From assembly GCF_000342005.1 (NCBI RefSeq), contig NZ_AOHO01000076.1, positions 1-64,000 on the forward strand: a stretch of 64,000 nt of DNA. Direction: 5' to 3'. The DNA is from Amycolatopsis decaplanina DSM 44594 (lineage in GTDB: Bacteria > Actinomycetota > Actinomycetes > Mycobacteriales > Pseudonocardiaceae). This document shows, piece by piece, positions 1-8,368 of the stretch (its first letter is position 1; every line of letters begins with the position of its first letter). A program made the position numbers and the translations under genes. Under the pieces are notes generated by a model. The model did no database searches. It worked only from the letters and a program-made list of their open reading frames with translations, and was not told the DNA's origin.

Positions 1-70
1 CATGATCAACTGGTGGCCGCACCTGTCTTCAGGCAGCCCACCAGCGACATCACGAAGTCCGGCTGGAGTA

Positions 71-93
71 CTAACCGTCATTACCACTCACGA
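71..93. repeat. Half copy of the GTGAGTGG palindrome family
   Basis: The sequence matches the right half of the intergenic palindrome that occurs complete at 32494-32535 and 43844-43889 (CTAACCGT...ACCACTCACGA). No matching left arm precedes it, so this is a half element. It lies just beyond the 3' end of the regulator gene at 159-1076. Confidence 0.6.
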
Positions 94-158
94 AACCCCG
101 ACCCCACTCCCACGTGACAATTCCGCTCGTCCTCCCCTGCACGCTCCCGCCATAAAAC

Positions 159-1076
159 TCAAAGCCAGCCCTGGCGCGACGCCTGCGCTCCCAGCTGGAA
201 CCGGGTCTGCGCGCCCAGCAGTTGCTGCAGGCGGCTGATCCGCCGGAGCACAGTGCGCTCACTGATGCCGAGCTCTCGCGCGATCGCCTCGTCGGTCAGG
301 CCTCCGCTCAGCAGCGCGAGCAGACGGCGAGTGGCGACGGTCGGTTCCTGCGCCGCTTCCGCGTCGTCCGGACCGCCCGCCCGCACCGGCACGGCCATCC
401 GCCAGAACGATGCGAACAACTCGATCAACGCGCTCAGCAGCATCGACGGATGGATCAGCAGGGCCAGCACGTCACCGGCGTCGGAGTTCGGGACGGCGAT
501 CAGCGCCCGGTTGCTGTCGGCGATCACCAGCTTCAGCGGCAACCTGGGGAAAACCCTGGCCTGCTCCCCGAGGGCGATACTCGACTGCACCTGGGCGAAT
601 CCGTCGTCGTCCTGCAGCACGGACGAGTCGTAGACGACGCGGTACGCGATGCCGCGTGCCATCGAACCCGGCTGCACCGTGCTCACCTCGGCTTTCGGGC
701 TCATGTACGACCCCGGATCCAATGCAACGATGTCCACACCCGCCTGCGTCTGCATGGCCTCGAAGGTGGCGATCACCTCGTCCCGGCTGCGTAGCACCTC
801 GACGAAGTCCGCGTCCCGGCCCGTCCGCAGGGAGTAGGCGGCGCCGAGCACTTCGGCCACTTCCCGCGCGCGGATGGCCGCGGCTTCGTGCTGCGCGGCG
901 AACGCCGACAGCGCCGCGCGCGGCGGGCACACTTCGACCCCGGACGCGCCGGACCGGACCAGGCCGAACCGCTCCAGTTCGGCCAGCTCGGCGCCGGGCG
1001 TGATCGGACACCCGTCCAGCAGAGCCCGGTACAGCTGCTCGGCCTCCACCGACAGGCCTCGCGACTCGGCGAGCAT
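159..1076 (-). CDS. TrmB-like/LuxR-type HTH transcriptional regulator
   Basis: A 305-residue predicted cytoplasmic DNA-binding regulator. The N-terminus (about 1-60) resembles a TrmB-type winged helix (LSVEAEQLYRALLDGCP), the middle is a phospholipase-D-like sensor fold of the kind seen in these regulators, and the last 56 residues form a LuxR-type helix-turn-helix (LTDEAIARELGISERTVLRR). The ATG at 1076 is chosen over an upstream in-frame start because GGGGGAGGAG stands just before it. A paralogue with the same layout lies at 18143-19141. The neighbour is a secreted peptidase gene read in the same direction, but a terminator-like hairpin separates them. A perfect 16-base palindrome 36 bases upstream may be its own operator. 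The ligand is unknown. Confidence 0.85.
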   Translation of the reverse strand: MLAESRGLSVEAEQLYRALLDGCPITPGAELAELERFGLVRSGASGVEVCPPRAALSAFAAQHEAAAIRAREVAEVLGAAYSLRTGRDADFVEVLRSRDEVIATFEAMQTQAGVDIVALDPGSYMSPKAEVSTVQPGSMARGIAYRVVYDSSVLQDDDGFAQVQSSIALGEQARVFPRLPLKLVIADSNRALIAVPNSDAGDVLALLIHPSMLLSALIELFASFWRMAVPVRAGGPDDAEAAQEPTVATRRLLALLSGGLTDEAIARELGISERTVLRRISRLQQLLGAQTRFQLGAQASRQGWL

Positions 1077-1111
1077 GACGCTTCTCCTCCCCCACCCCAG
1101 GATCGATCGGC

Positions 1112-1127
1112 GTGACATCGATGTCAC
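1112..1127. promoter_or_regulatory. Perfect 16-bp palindrome upstream of regulator
   Basis: GTGACATCGATGTCAC is a perfect palindrome 36 bases upstream of the ATG of the regulator at 159-1076. Its size and place fit an operator, possibly autoregulatory. The GTGA/TCAC ends also recall Crp-type sites, but the spacer is 8 rather than 6 bases. Confidence 0.45.
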
Positions 1128-1237
1128 AGGTCGCGGCATCGCTGTGACCGCTCACTGATCTTGAGGGGGAAAGCGGCGGGATCGTGCGGCTGAACCGATA
1201 ACGAACGGGTCACAGATCCCGCCGGAAGCACGCCGAA

Positions 1238-1275
1238 GAGGCCCCCGCGAACCGGATCGGGCTCGCGGGAGCCTC
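1238..1275 (-). terminator. Terminator-like hairpin after the peptidase gene
   Basis: A 13-base stem (GAGGCCCCCGCGA against TCGCGGGAGCCTC, one mismatch) with a 12-base loop lies 19 bases beyond the stop of the minus-strand peptidase gene. There is no clear T-tract, as is usual in actinomycetes. Confidence 0.6.
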
Positions 1276-1294
1276 TGTTCGACTACGCCGGGGA

Positions 1295-3103
1295 CTAGGC
1301 GTTGGCAGGCATGCCCTTCTCGTCGGCTTCCGGCGTGGCGGTGCCTTCGAGCAGCTCACGGACGATCTCGTTCGCCTTGCGCACCTGGGGCGTGATCATC
1401 TTGATCTTGATCTTCCCGTCGTGCCCGAGGTTGCCGCCGACCTCGACCGTCTTGTCCTCACCCGGCAGGGGCAGGCCCTGGCAGCCGGTGAACTTCTTCT
1501 TCGGCGTGAGTCCGGTCTGGAAGTAGGCGACGATCGGGTCGTCGACGCAATCGGTGTTGTACGGGAAGATCCCGTGGCTGCCTTCGTTGTCGACACTGAT
1601 CATCTTGGCGCCGGGCAGGCCGTTCGCGGTGGCGAGCGCGCCTTCGTACGGGGTGGCAGCGTCGAGTTCGGTCTGCGCGATCAGCAGCTTCGGGAACGTC
1701 TTCTGGTCCGGCGCGGGCTTGGCGTTGGTGGTCGGCCAGAACGCGCACAGTGGCGCGCCCGAGAGGGCCATGATCGGCGCGATGAAGGGCGCGTTCACGG
1801 TCAGGTCGGCCTGCCAGTAGGTCCAGTAGTGCAGGTTCTGGTTCCACTGGCCGTCCTGGCAGCGGATCGCCTCGAACGCGGCGTCCCAGGTCTCGACCTC
1901 GGCGCCACCCTGGTAGGAGGCCTTGCGCTCGACCGAGTCCTTCTTCGCGATGGCCTCGAGCGCGTTGCCCTTCGCCTTGTTCAGGAACGCCTTGTTCGCG
2001 TCGGTCAGGCCGGGAGTGGCGAGAGCCTTCGCGACGACCTGCTCCAGTTTCTCCGCGTCGGTCCCGGTAGGCGCCGGTCCCTTCGCCAGCGCGGCCACCA
2101 TGGAGGCCGCCGACGGGTACTGGGTGGTGTCGTACATCGCCGGGATGATGAACCACGCGGCGTAGAGCATGCCCGCGAACTCCCGGGTGCCGCCCGCCTT
2201 CTCCCAGTTGCGGCGGATCTCGAGCGGGTCGGTGCCGGCTTTGTACTTGGCGTCGTTGCGCGCGACGTAGGGCAGCAGCGCCTCCTGGAACTGGCGGTCA
2301 CGGCTGCGCGGCTGCAGGTCCCAGGTCTTCTCCAGCGTCGAACGGCTCGCGTCGGTCGAGGAGTCGAGCAGGAACCGGTGCGCCTTGCTCGGGAAGGTGG
2401 TGGCGTACCAGGTGCCGAGCCAGGTGCCGTACGAGTAACCGATGTAGCTGGTCTTCTTCTCCCCGAGCAGCACCCGGATGAAGTCCATGTCGTAAGCGGT
2501 CTGCTCGGTGGTGATGAACTTCGTCAGCGGGTTCTTCAGGCAGCCCTCGACCTTCGCCCGGCTGATCACGTTCTGGTCCGTGCTGTCCGGGACGGTGTAG
2601 CTGCAGGTCAGCGGGGTGCTCTGGCCGACACCGCGCGGATCGAAACCGACGAAGTCGTATTGCGAGGCGAGCACGGGGCTGCGCATCGCCATCGCGGCGC
2701 CCCACGGCAGGCCCTCACCGCCGGGTCCGCCCGGGTTGACCAGGGCGATGCCCTGCCTGCCGGTGCCGGGGTAGGCGGTCGCGGTCTTGGAGACGCGGAC
2801 GCCGATGGTGTTGCCGTCCTGCGGGTTGTGCCAGTCACGCGGCACCTGGACGGTGGCGCAGGCCAGGCCCTTGACCTTCTTCAGCTCAGCTTCCGTCGCC
2901 GGCGCGACGGAGGGGAACGAGCACTCGCCCCAGGCCACGGCCTGCTTGGTCAGCGCACCGGCGAGCACCGCGGTGTCCGGCTCGGCCTTGACCGCGGGAG
3001 CCGCACCCGCGGCGGGAGCCAGCACCAGGCCCGAGGCCAGGAACGCACCGGCGACCACGGCCACCGTGCCTCTCCGCGTCTTTCTCGTACTACTGATCAC
3101 CAT
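1295..3103 (-). CDS. Secreted tripeptidyl aminopeptidase-like alpha/beta hydrolase
   Basis: A 602-residue exported peptidase of the Streptomyces Tap/SlpD/SlpE type, expected to remove tripeptides from peptide N-termini outside the cell. A signal peptide covers about residues 1-35 (charged start, hydrophobic stretch, AGAAPA). The alpha/beta-hydrolase fold shows the oxyanion-region motif NPGGPGGEG near residue 125, the nucleophile elbow GYSYGTW with Ser224, and a C-terminal TAP-like segment with candidate acid in TELDAATP and His510 in GSHGIF. Start ATG at 3103 is preceded by GAAAGGGATC. It stands alone, with a hairpin downstream and a long repeat-filled gap upstream. Confidence 0.9.
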   Translation of the reverse strand: MVISSTRKTRRGTVAVVAGAFLASGLVLAPAAGAAPAVKAEPDTAVLAGALTKQAVAWGECSFPSVAPATEAELKKVKGLACATVQVPRDWHNPQDGNTIGVRVSKTATAYPGTGRQGIALVNPGGPGGEGLPWGAAMAMRSPVLASQYDFVGFDPRGVGQSTPLTCSYTVPDSTDQNVISRAKVEGCLKNPLTKFITTEQTAYDMDFIRVLLGEKKTSYIGYSYGTWLGTWYATTFPSKAHRFLLDSSTDASRSTLEKTWDLQPRSRDRQFQEALLPYVARNDAKYKAGTDPLEIRRNWEKAGGTREFAGMLYAAWFIIPAMYDTTQYPSAASMVAALAKGPAPTGTDAEKLEQVVAKALATPGLTDANKAFLNKAKGNALEAIAKKDSVERKASYQGGAEVETWDAAFEAIRCQDGQWNQNLHYWTYWQADLTVNAPFIAPIMALSGAPLCAFWPTTNAKPAPDQKTFPKLLIAQTELDAATPYEGALATANGLPGAKMISVDNEGSHGIFPYNTDCVDDPIVAYFQTGLTPKKKFTGCQGLPLPGEDKTVEVGGNLGHDGKIKIKMITPQVRKANEIVRELLEGTATPEADEKGMPANA

Positions 3104-3425
3104 GATCCCTTTCGACAGGAGCCCCCCGACGTTCGTACGTGAAGTAAAGACCGGTGATCAGGTTCCCCACACGGCCCGGAGATGGCGGAAACCCGACATG
3201 ACGGGATCTCGACACCGCGCGATCAGCCGGGACCGGACCAGCCGTGCCGCCGATATCCGGCGAACGAGATGTCCTTCGCCGCCCCTCGCTCGGGAACTGG
3301 GCGAGGCGCGGTCGGGTCGTGAGTGGCGAGTGACGTTCTGGCGGACCGGTATTCGCTTACCTACTGGACCCGACCCCGCCTTGGTGCCGTGGGGTGTCGG
3401 CCGCCGGGTCTGAGTGGCACAGCCT

Positions 3426-3476
3426 TGATCAACGGAGGATGGGGGACGTTGAGTGTCCCGGATCTTCCGTTGATCA
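3426..3476. repeat. Hairpin 1 with GGGACGTTGAGTGTCC core
   Basis: Arms TGATCAACGGAGGAT and ATCTTCCGTTGATCA pair at 14 of 15 positions around a GC-rich centre GGGGACGTTGAGTGTCCC. The centre is nearly the same as that of hairpin 2, while the arms differ. Confidence 0.65.
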
Positions 3477-3498
3477 TGGTCCGGGAGGGGCAACTCGT

Positions 3499-3545
3499 GT
3501 CTATGAAGGAATTGGGACGTCGAGTGTCCTGATTCCTTCATAGAC
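3499..3545. repeat. Hairpin 2 with GGGACGTCGAGTGTCC core
   Basis: Perfect 14-base arms GTCTATGAAGGAAT and ATTCCTTCATAGAC surround TGGGACGTCGAGTGTCCTG. The shared core with hairpin 1 and the unrelated but fully complementary arms suggest that the folded shape is what is kept. Confidence 0.65.
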
Positions 3546-3632
3546 GGTCCCGATACCCGCTGGAAATCGTCGCCCCCGCGCAGGTCAGCAGCAGTTAGGC
3601 GAATACCAGTCCGTACTAACGCGACTCACCAC

Positions 3633-4640
3633 TCACGACGGCGATTCCGGATGCAGACCCGGCCCGTGATCGGGCTCCGGCAACGGCGCGATCGGGGTCG
3701 GACTGAGTGACGCCTCGTCCTCCCCTTCCTCCAGCAGGGTCGCCGCCGCGCCGATCACCTTCAGATCCGGCTCGCCGACGGTGTCCTCGTCCTTGTCTGC
3801 GTAGTCCACGCGAGCGAGCACGCTACGCATCGCCTCGACGCGCGCACGTTTCTTGTCATTGCTCTTGACCACCGTCCACGGCGCGATCTCCGTGTCGGTG
3901 GACCGGAACATCGCGACCTTCGCCTCGGTGTAGGCGTCCCAGCGGTCGAGCGACTTGAGGTCGTTGGGGCTCAGTTTCCATTGCCGCACCGGGTCGACCT
4001 GCCGGATGAGGAACCGGGTGCGCTGCTCGGATTTCGACACCGAGAACCACAGTTTGACCAGGATGATCCCGTCGTCGACGAGCATCCGCTCGAACGTCGG
4101 CGCCTGCCGCATGAAGCGTTCGTACTGTTCGTCCGTGCAGTACCCCATCACCCGTTCGACGCCGGCGCGGTTGTACCAGGATCGGTCGAACAGCACGATT
4201 TCGCCTTCGGTGGGCAGGTGGTTCACGTAGCGCTGGAAGTACCACTCTCCCTGCTCGCGTTCGGTGGGCTTGCTCAGCGCCACCACTCGCGCGCCGCGCG
4301 GGTTGAGGTGTTCGGTGAACCGCTTGATGGTGCCGCCCTTGCCCGCGGCGTCACGTCCTTCGAACAGGATCACCATGCGGCCGCCGGTGTCCTTGATCCA
4401 GTACTGCAGTTTCAGTAGTTCGATCTGCAGAGACCGTTTCACCACGTCGTATTCTTCGCGCGACATGCGCGTCGAGTACGGGTAGTTCTCCCGCCAGGTG
4501 TCGATCGGGGATCCGTCGGGGCGGAGCAGAACCGGGTCGTCGGCGTCGTCGTAGTCGACGACGAGACGTTGTTCCCGAAGTTCCGGAAAGTACGATTGGT
4601 CGAGCACGAGCCGCTGATACCCGCGTCGGACGACCCGCAA
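3633..4640 (-). CDS. ppk2: Polyphosphate kinase 2 (PPK2)
   Basis: A 335-residue PPK2-family kinase that transfers phosphate between polyphosphate and nucleotides. The P-loop is FEGRDAAGKGG at about 93-103, the Walker B region is LFDRSWYNRAG at 150-160, and the lid region follows. The C-terminal 50 residues are an acidic, proline-rich tail not typical of the core. The start is probably TTG at 4640: the same frame has a stop 9 bases upstream, which is the stop of the LysE-type gene, and no ATG exists before residue 59. The two genes are thus closely coupled. Substrate class (ADP or GDP forming, AMP phosphorylating) cannot be told from sequence alone. Confidence 0.9.
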   Translation of the reverse strand: MRVVRRGYQRLVLDQSYFPELREQRLVVDYDDADDPVLLRPDGSPIDTWRENYPYSTRMSREEYDVVKRSLQIELLKLQYWIKDTGGRMVILFEGRDAAGKGGTIKRFTEHLNPRGARVVALSKPTEREQGEWYFQRYVNHLPTEGEIVLFDRSWYNRAGVERVMGYCTDEQYERFMRQAPTFERMLVDDGIILVKLWFSVSKSEQRTRFLIRQVDPVRQWKLSPNDLKSLDRWDAYTEAKVAMFRSTDTEIAPWTVVKSNDKKRARVEAMRSVLARVDYADKDEDTVGEPDLKVIGAAATLLEEGEDEASLSPTPIAPLPEPDHGPGLHPESPS

Positions 4641-4649
4641 ACGCGGTGA

Positions 4650-5261
4650 TCAGCTCGTGGCCACCAGCGCGCCACCGAGTCCGACGAGCGCGGTGCCGGT
4701 GACCCGGTCGAGCACCTTGCGCGGACCACTCCGGCGCATGAGACCCGACAGCCGGGCGGTGAGCAACACGAACAGCCCCCACCACAGGGCCCCCAGGCCG
4801 ATGTCGAGCAGGCCGAGGATCAGCACCTGCGGCGCCACGGCGGCCTCACGGTCGACGAACTGCGGCAGCACGCTCACGAAGAACAAGGCGGCCTTGGGAT
4901 TGAGCACATTGGACAGGAATGCCTGACGGAACACCCGTTCAGGCAAGGGTTCTTCGACGTCGGACGCCCTGGAACCGCGCCAGGACCTCCACAGCGCCTG
5001 CGCACCGAGATAGACGAGATACGCCGCGCCGACGATCTTGAGCACGGTGAAGACGGCGGCGCTGTGCAGCAACGCCGCCGAAACACCGAACGCCGCGGCG
5101 GTCATGTGCACGGCGAGGCCGCACTGCACACCGGCCGCCGCCACGAATCCCGCCGGGCGGCTCCGCGCGGAATGGCGAAGGATCACCATCCAGTCCGGGC
5201 CGGGGATCATGTAGGCGATCATGACCACACCGGCGAACACCGCCAGGGTTCCCGCGCTCAT
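4650..5261 (-). CDS. LysE/RhtB-family exporter
   Basis: A 203-residue inner-membrane protein of the LysE superfamily, exporting amino acids or similar small molecules. The N-terminal hydrophobic segment with IPGPDWMVILRH matches the family signature PGP, followed by about five more membrane segments; NVLNPKAALFF is the second typical motif. The ATG at 5261 has AAGGGAG at good spacing; a GTG two codons upstream is possible but would overlap that site. It precedes ppk2 by 9 bases and is probably co-transcribed. Confidence 0.88.
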   Translation of the reverse strand: MSAGTLAVFAGVVMIAYMIPGPDWMVILRHSARSRPAGFVAAAGVQCGLAVHMTAAAFGVSAALLHSAAVFTVLKIVGAAYLVYLGAQALWRSWRGSRASDVEEPLPERVFRQAFLSNVLNPKAALFFVSVLPQFVDREAAVAPQVLILGLLDIGLGALWWGLFVLLTARLSGLMRRSGPRKVLDRVTGTALVGLGGALVATS

Positions 5262-5307
5262 CGACACTCCCTTCCTAGGGCCATCGAGTGCCCCACGCGG
5301 GGCTCGA

Positions 5308-5575
5308 TCAACCGCCGAGGCCTTCGGCGAATCGTCGCGCCGCTTCGAGATCGGCCGCGCCGGGGCGGTTCTCGCCGGAACCGCGGTTCGGGCAGCCCGC
5401 TCGTGGTGAACACGAACGCCTTCCGCCGCTGCTTCTCCGGCAGCTCCTGGACGAACCGGCGCAGGCGCGGATGGAAGTCCATGGTGAAGATTCCCGAGCC
5501 GAAACCCACGAGGTCACAGGAATCGAGGTCGGCCGGGCTGATTTCCTCGGGGCTGACGACGCGGGCGCCGTGTCC
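5308..5575 (-). pseudogene. Decayed flavodoxin-family gene
   Basis: Reading the minus strand, residues like RVVSPEEISPADLDSCDLV then GFGSGIFTMDFHPRLRRFV then AFVFTTSGLPEPRF match the middle of flavodoxin-domain proteins. The FMN-binding N-terminus is missing: the similarity begins right where the beta-lactamase-like gene ends. After GLPEP the frame shifts and about 50 residues are absent, and the family's C-terminus (NRPGAADLEAARRFAEGLGG) appears in another frame up to a stop at 5308. So the gene has both an end deletion and an internal deletion with frameshift. A sequencing error cannot explain the missing parts. Confidence 0.75.
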
Positions 5576-5579
5576 AGCG

Positions 5580-6482
5580 TCACCCCTCGCGCAGGTGATC
5601 CCGCAGCGCCCGCGCCACGCGGGCCATCAGCACTTCGGCCTCCGGCTGGATCGCCGCGGGCACCCGCGACCCAGTCATCGCGGCGATCGCGAACATCCCG
5701 CCATCGGCGTGTTCGACCACCCCGGCCTCGTGTCGCAAGTTCAGCACGGTGCCCGTCTTCGACGACCATTTCGTGGCGTCGGAGACGAAATCGGGGCTCA
5801 GCCGTTGACGCAGCAGGTTGAGTCCCATCAGCTCACGCACCCGCGCCGCCACCTCTTCGTCCACTTTGGACGGTTTCCACAGTGCTTCGAGCAGGTTCAC
5901 GAACGCGCGGGCCGAACCGGAACTCGCGCGCGTGATGTCGAGCTGCGGAACGGGGTGGCCTTGTCCGGCGGTGCCCGCGTTGATCGCGAGCGCGTGCGCG
6001 AGGTGGACATCAGTGGGGTCGAAGCGTTCGGCGGGCGTGTCGCTGAGGTTCGCGGCCGGATGCCGCGCGGTGATCCCGGAAACGCCCCATTCGCGCGTCA
6101 TCCTGGTGACCTCGGCGGGAGGTGTCAGCGAGAAGAGCGTGTCCGCGGCGGTCTCGTCGCTGATGGCCATCGTCAGGTAGAGCAGGTCGTCGATCGCCAC
6201 CCTGGCCGGATGCCGGAACCGTGTCAGCCCGGTCGGCCCCGGCGCGGTGGCCCGCCCCGGCTCGACGTCGATCGGAGCCGAGCCGTCCAGTTCGCCCCGG
6301 CGGATCCGCTCCAGGGTCGCCGCGGCGAGCGGGATCTTCACCAGCGAGGCGCTCGGGAACTCCAGGTCCGGGTCGATCCCGACCTCGTATCCGGTCCGCA
6401 GGTCGCGCACGAGGAACGAACCCCGCAGGCCGCCGTCGTCCAGTTCGGCGCGCAGCCGCGACAGCAGCGTTTCCGTGTTCAT
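5580..6482 (-). CDS. BlaB-like penicillin-recognising serine hydrolase
   Basis: A 300-residue protein with the beta-lactamase/penicillin-binding fold: S46-L-V-K49 as the SxxK motif, SDE at 108-110 in place of SDN, and KTG at 242-244. It has no signal peptide, so it should stay in the cytoplasm, which is odd for an enzyme acting on beta-lactams. Start ATG at 6482 overlaps the stop of the LysR gene by 4 bases (ATGA). In Streptomyces cacaoi a similar gene, blaB, follows the LysR gene blaA and is needed for induction of the beta-lactamase; the same order here suggests the same sensing role. A true hydrolytic activity remains possible. Confidence 0.8.
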   Translation of the reverse strand: MNTETLLSRLRAELDDGGLRGSFLVRDLRTGYEVGIDPDLEFPSASLVKIPLAAATLERIRRGELDGSAPIDVEPGRATAPGPTGLTRFRHPARVAIDDLLYLTMAISDETAADTLFSLTPPAEVTRMTREWGVSGITARHPAANLSDTPAERFDPTDVHLAHALAINAGTAGQGHPVPQLDITRASSGSARAFVNLLEALWKPSKVDEEVAARVRELMGLNLLRQRLSPDFVSDATKWSSKTGTVLNLRHEAGVVEHADGGMFAIAAMTGSRVPAAIQPEAEVLMARVARALRDHLREG

Positions 6483-7360
6483 GCCGTCTCCTCCGCGCCG
6501 AGACACCGGGCGATGTCCGGCCACAATCGTGCCCGGAACCGCTGCGCGTCCTCGCCGGGCCCCGCCGTGACCTCGAAACCACGCGCGAGCCGGATCTCGC
6601 CGATGGGGCGCCAGGTCAAGCCGAGCTCGGCGGCCTGGGCCGTCGAGCACAGCAGCAGATCCTCCGAACCGAACACGGCAGCGGCGGCCGCGGTGAGCGA
6701 ATCGGCGACGGACACCTGCGCGGGCCGCAGTCCCACCGAGTCACGGATACGGAAGAGGCGGTCGCGGAGATGCGGGACGTCGTCCTCGGGCTGGATCCAG
6801 ACCCGGCGAGGCGAACCACCGGACCGGCCGACACGCAGCGTTTCCAGATGGAGGACGCCCGCCCGCGACCTGCCTCCGCCCGCCAGCCCGAGCGGCACCT
6901 TCCAAGTGCCCTCTTCGGCGGGGACGGCTGTGAGCGCCGCGCGGACCTCCTGCGTGCGCACGAGTTCCGCCCGCTCCCGCGGCGGCGCCTGCCGGAACTC
7001 CAGGAAGACGTCCAGCGCTCGTGCCGCCGCGTCGAGTTCGGCGAGCTCGCGGACGGTGCAGGTTTCCGGCATCGCCAGCCGCATCGGCCGCAGTTTCGCG
7101 CGCTGCGCGTCGTGTTCCATGGCGTCGGCCAACGCCACCAGCCGTTTCGCCGACGGCAGCATGTCCCGGCCGAACGGGGTGAGCACGGCGCGGCGCGTGG
7201 AGCGGTCGAACAGCCGCTCGCCGAAATGCCGTTCCAGCGCGGCGATCCGGCGGCTCGCCACCGGTTGGGGGATGCGCGCGATCGCGGCTCCCGCGGTGAA
7301 GGTCCCGGCCTCACTCACGCTCACGAACGCCCGGCAGCTCCCGATCAGGTCCACGGCCAC
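6479..7360 (-). CDS. LysR-type regulator of the beta-lactamase locus (BlaA-like)
   Basis: A 293-residue LysR-family protein. The N-terminal winged helix reads CRAFVSVSEAGTFTAGAA...IPQPVASRRIAALERHFG, typical of the family, followed by a periplasmic-binding-like effector domain. It is transcribed away from the class A beta-lactamase gene and overlaps the downstream BlaB-like gene by ATGA. A perfect LysR box (T-N11-A with 5-base arms) sits at 7366-7380 next to its start. Start GTG at 7360 has a weak ribosome site; GTG at 7354 is an alternative. By analogy with BlaA/AmpR it should activate the facing gene in response to beta-lactams or wall fragments. Confidence 0.88.
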   Translation of the reverse strand: MAVDLIGSCRAFVSVSEAGTFTAGAAIARIPQPVASRRIAALERHFGERLFDRSTRRAVLTPFGRDMLPSAKRLVALADAMEHDAQRAKLRPMRLAMPETCTVRELAELDAAARALDVFLEFRQAPPRERAELVRTQEVRAALTAVPAEEGTWKVPLGLAGGGRSRAGVLHLETLRVGRSGGSPRRVWIQPEDDVPHLRDRLFRIRDSVGLRPAQVSVADSLTAAAAAVFGSEDLLLCSTAQAAELGLTWRPIGEIRLARGFEVTAGPGEDAQRFRARLWPDIARCLGAEETA

Positions 7361-7365
7361 ATACT

Positions 7366-7380
7366 ATGCGGATTTCGCAT
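7366..7380. promoter_or_regulatory. LysR box between regulator and beta-lactamase
   Basis: ATGCG-gattt-CGCAT is a perfect inverted repeat that fits T-N11-A. It touches the start of the LysR gene and lies about 80 bases upstream of the beta-lactamase start, as expected for shared control and autoregulation. Confidence 0.7.
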
Positions 7381-7461
7381 GAAAAAGGTCATTCGTGTCT
7401 TGGACAGCATGACCGGCGCTGGACAGACTGCGGACATCGAACGATCTTGAAAGGAATCACC

Positions 7462-8352
7462 GTGTCCGTCACTTCTCGCCGGTGGGCCGCCCTGCTGGCG
7501 CTCTCGGTCGCGTCACTCACCGCGTGTTCCACGCCCGCACCGGCTCAGCCGCCCGCCGCCTCCCCGGCCGTGTCGACCGGACGAGCCGACTTCGAACGGC
7601 TCGAACGCACCTTCGGCGCCCGGCTCGGGGTGTACGCGGTGGACACCGCGACCGGCCGCGAGGTCGCCTTCCGCGCCGAAGAACGCTTCGCCTACGCCTC
7701 GACACACAAGGTGTTCAGCGCCGGCGGTGTCCTGCAGCGGACACCGGTCGCCGACCTGGACCGCACGGTGACCTACGGCCGAAAGGACGTGGTCGCCGAT
7801 TCGCCGGTCACCGAGAAGCACGTGGCGACGGGCATGCCGCTGCGCGCCGTCATGGACGCGACCCTCCGGTACAGCGACAACACCGGCGGGAACCTGCTCT
7901 TCCGCGAACTCGGCGGCCCCGAAGGACTCAACGCGGTGTTCCGCGGGATCGGCGACACCACGAGCCACGCCGACCGGATCGAACCCGCACTCAACGACAC
8001 CGCGCCCGGGGACAACCGGGACACCAGCACACCCCGCGCCCTCGCCGTGAGCCTGCGCGCCTTCGCCCTCGGCGACGCCCTCCCCGAGGACAAACGCAAG
8101 ATCCTGGTCGACATGATGCGCGCCAACACCACCGGCGATCAGAACATCCGCGCCGGGCTGCCCGGCTGGCCGGTCGCCGACAAGACCGGCACGGCCGCCT
8201 ACGGCACGCGTAACGACATCGGGGTCGTGTGGCCGCCGAACCGGGCACCGATCGTCATCTCGGTGCTGACCGACCGGCCGGACAAGGACGCCAAGATCGA
8301 CAACAAGCTCCTCGCCGAGGCCACCGCTGCCGCGGTGAAAGCCCTCCCCTGA
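7462..8352 (+). CDS. bla: Class A beta-lactamase, lipoprotein
   Basis: A 296-residue beta-lactamase. Signal peptide with lipobox LTAC (Cys22), so it should be anchored outside the membrane, with a Pro/Ala-rich linker to about residue 40. All class A motifs are present: S80-T-H-K83, SDN at 138-140, Glu174 in RIEPALN (the omega-loop glutamate), and KTG at 241-243. Start GTG at 7462 follows AAAGGAATCACC; a longer in-frame start at 7366 is rejected because it would bury the LysR box and lose the signal peptide. A strong bidirectional terminator follows the stop. Confidence 0.95.
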   Translation: MSVTSRRWAALLALSVASLTACSTPAPAQPPAASPAVSTGRADFERLERTFGARLGVYAVDTATGREVAFRAEERFAYASTHKVFSAGGVLQRTPVADLDRTVTYGRKDVVADSPVTEKHVATGMPLRAVMDATLRYSDNTGGNLLFRELGGPEGLNAVFRGIGDTTSHADRIEPALNDTAPGDNRDTSTPRALAVSLRAFALGDALPEDKRKILVDMMRANTTGDQNIRAGLPGWPVADKTGTAAYGTRNDIGVVWPPNRAPIVISVLTDRPDKDAKIDNKLLAEATAAAVKALP

Positions 8353-8368
8353 TCCAACGGACGGCCTG

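Larger units (their letters stand above)
3316..3639. mobile_element. Compound inverted-repeat element (MITE-like)
   Basis: Two arms of about 52 bases, at 3316-3367 and 3588-3639, are inverted copies of each other (about 40 of 52 positions match). Both begin with GTCGTGAGTGG at the outer end and share GGTATTCGC inside. The 220 bases between hold two separate hairpins (3426-3476 and 3499-3545). No open reading frame inside is convincing, so this looks like a non-autonomous or structural element. Its right end overlaps the last bases of the polyphosphate kinase gene. Its outer ends belong to the same family as the intergenic palindromes elsewhere in the window. Confidence 0.5.

Noticed and set aside
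1421..3142. Long plus-strand open frame of 573 codons
   Set aside because: It mirrors the peptidase gene on the minus strand, is composed of Arg, Gly and Val in the pattern of GC-rich shadow frames, and shows no domain.
5064..7382. Plus-strand open frame of 772 codons
   Set aside because: It runs antisense across four minus-strand features (LysE, the flavodoxin relic, BlaB-like, LysR) with family motifs, and its own translation is low-complexity.
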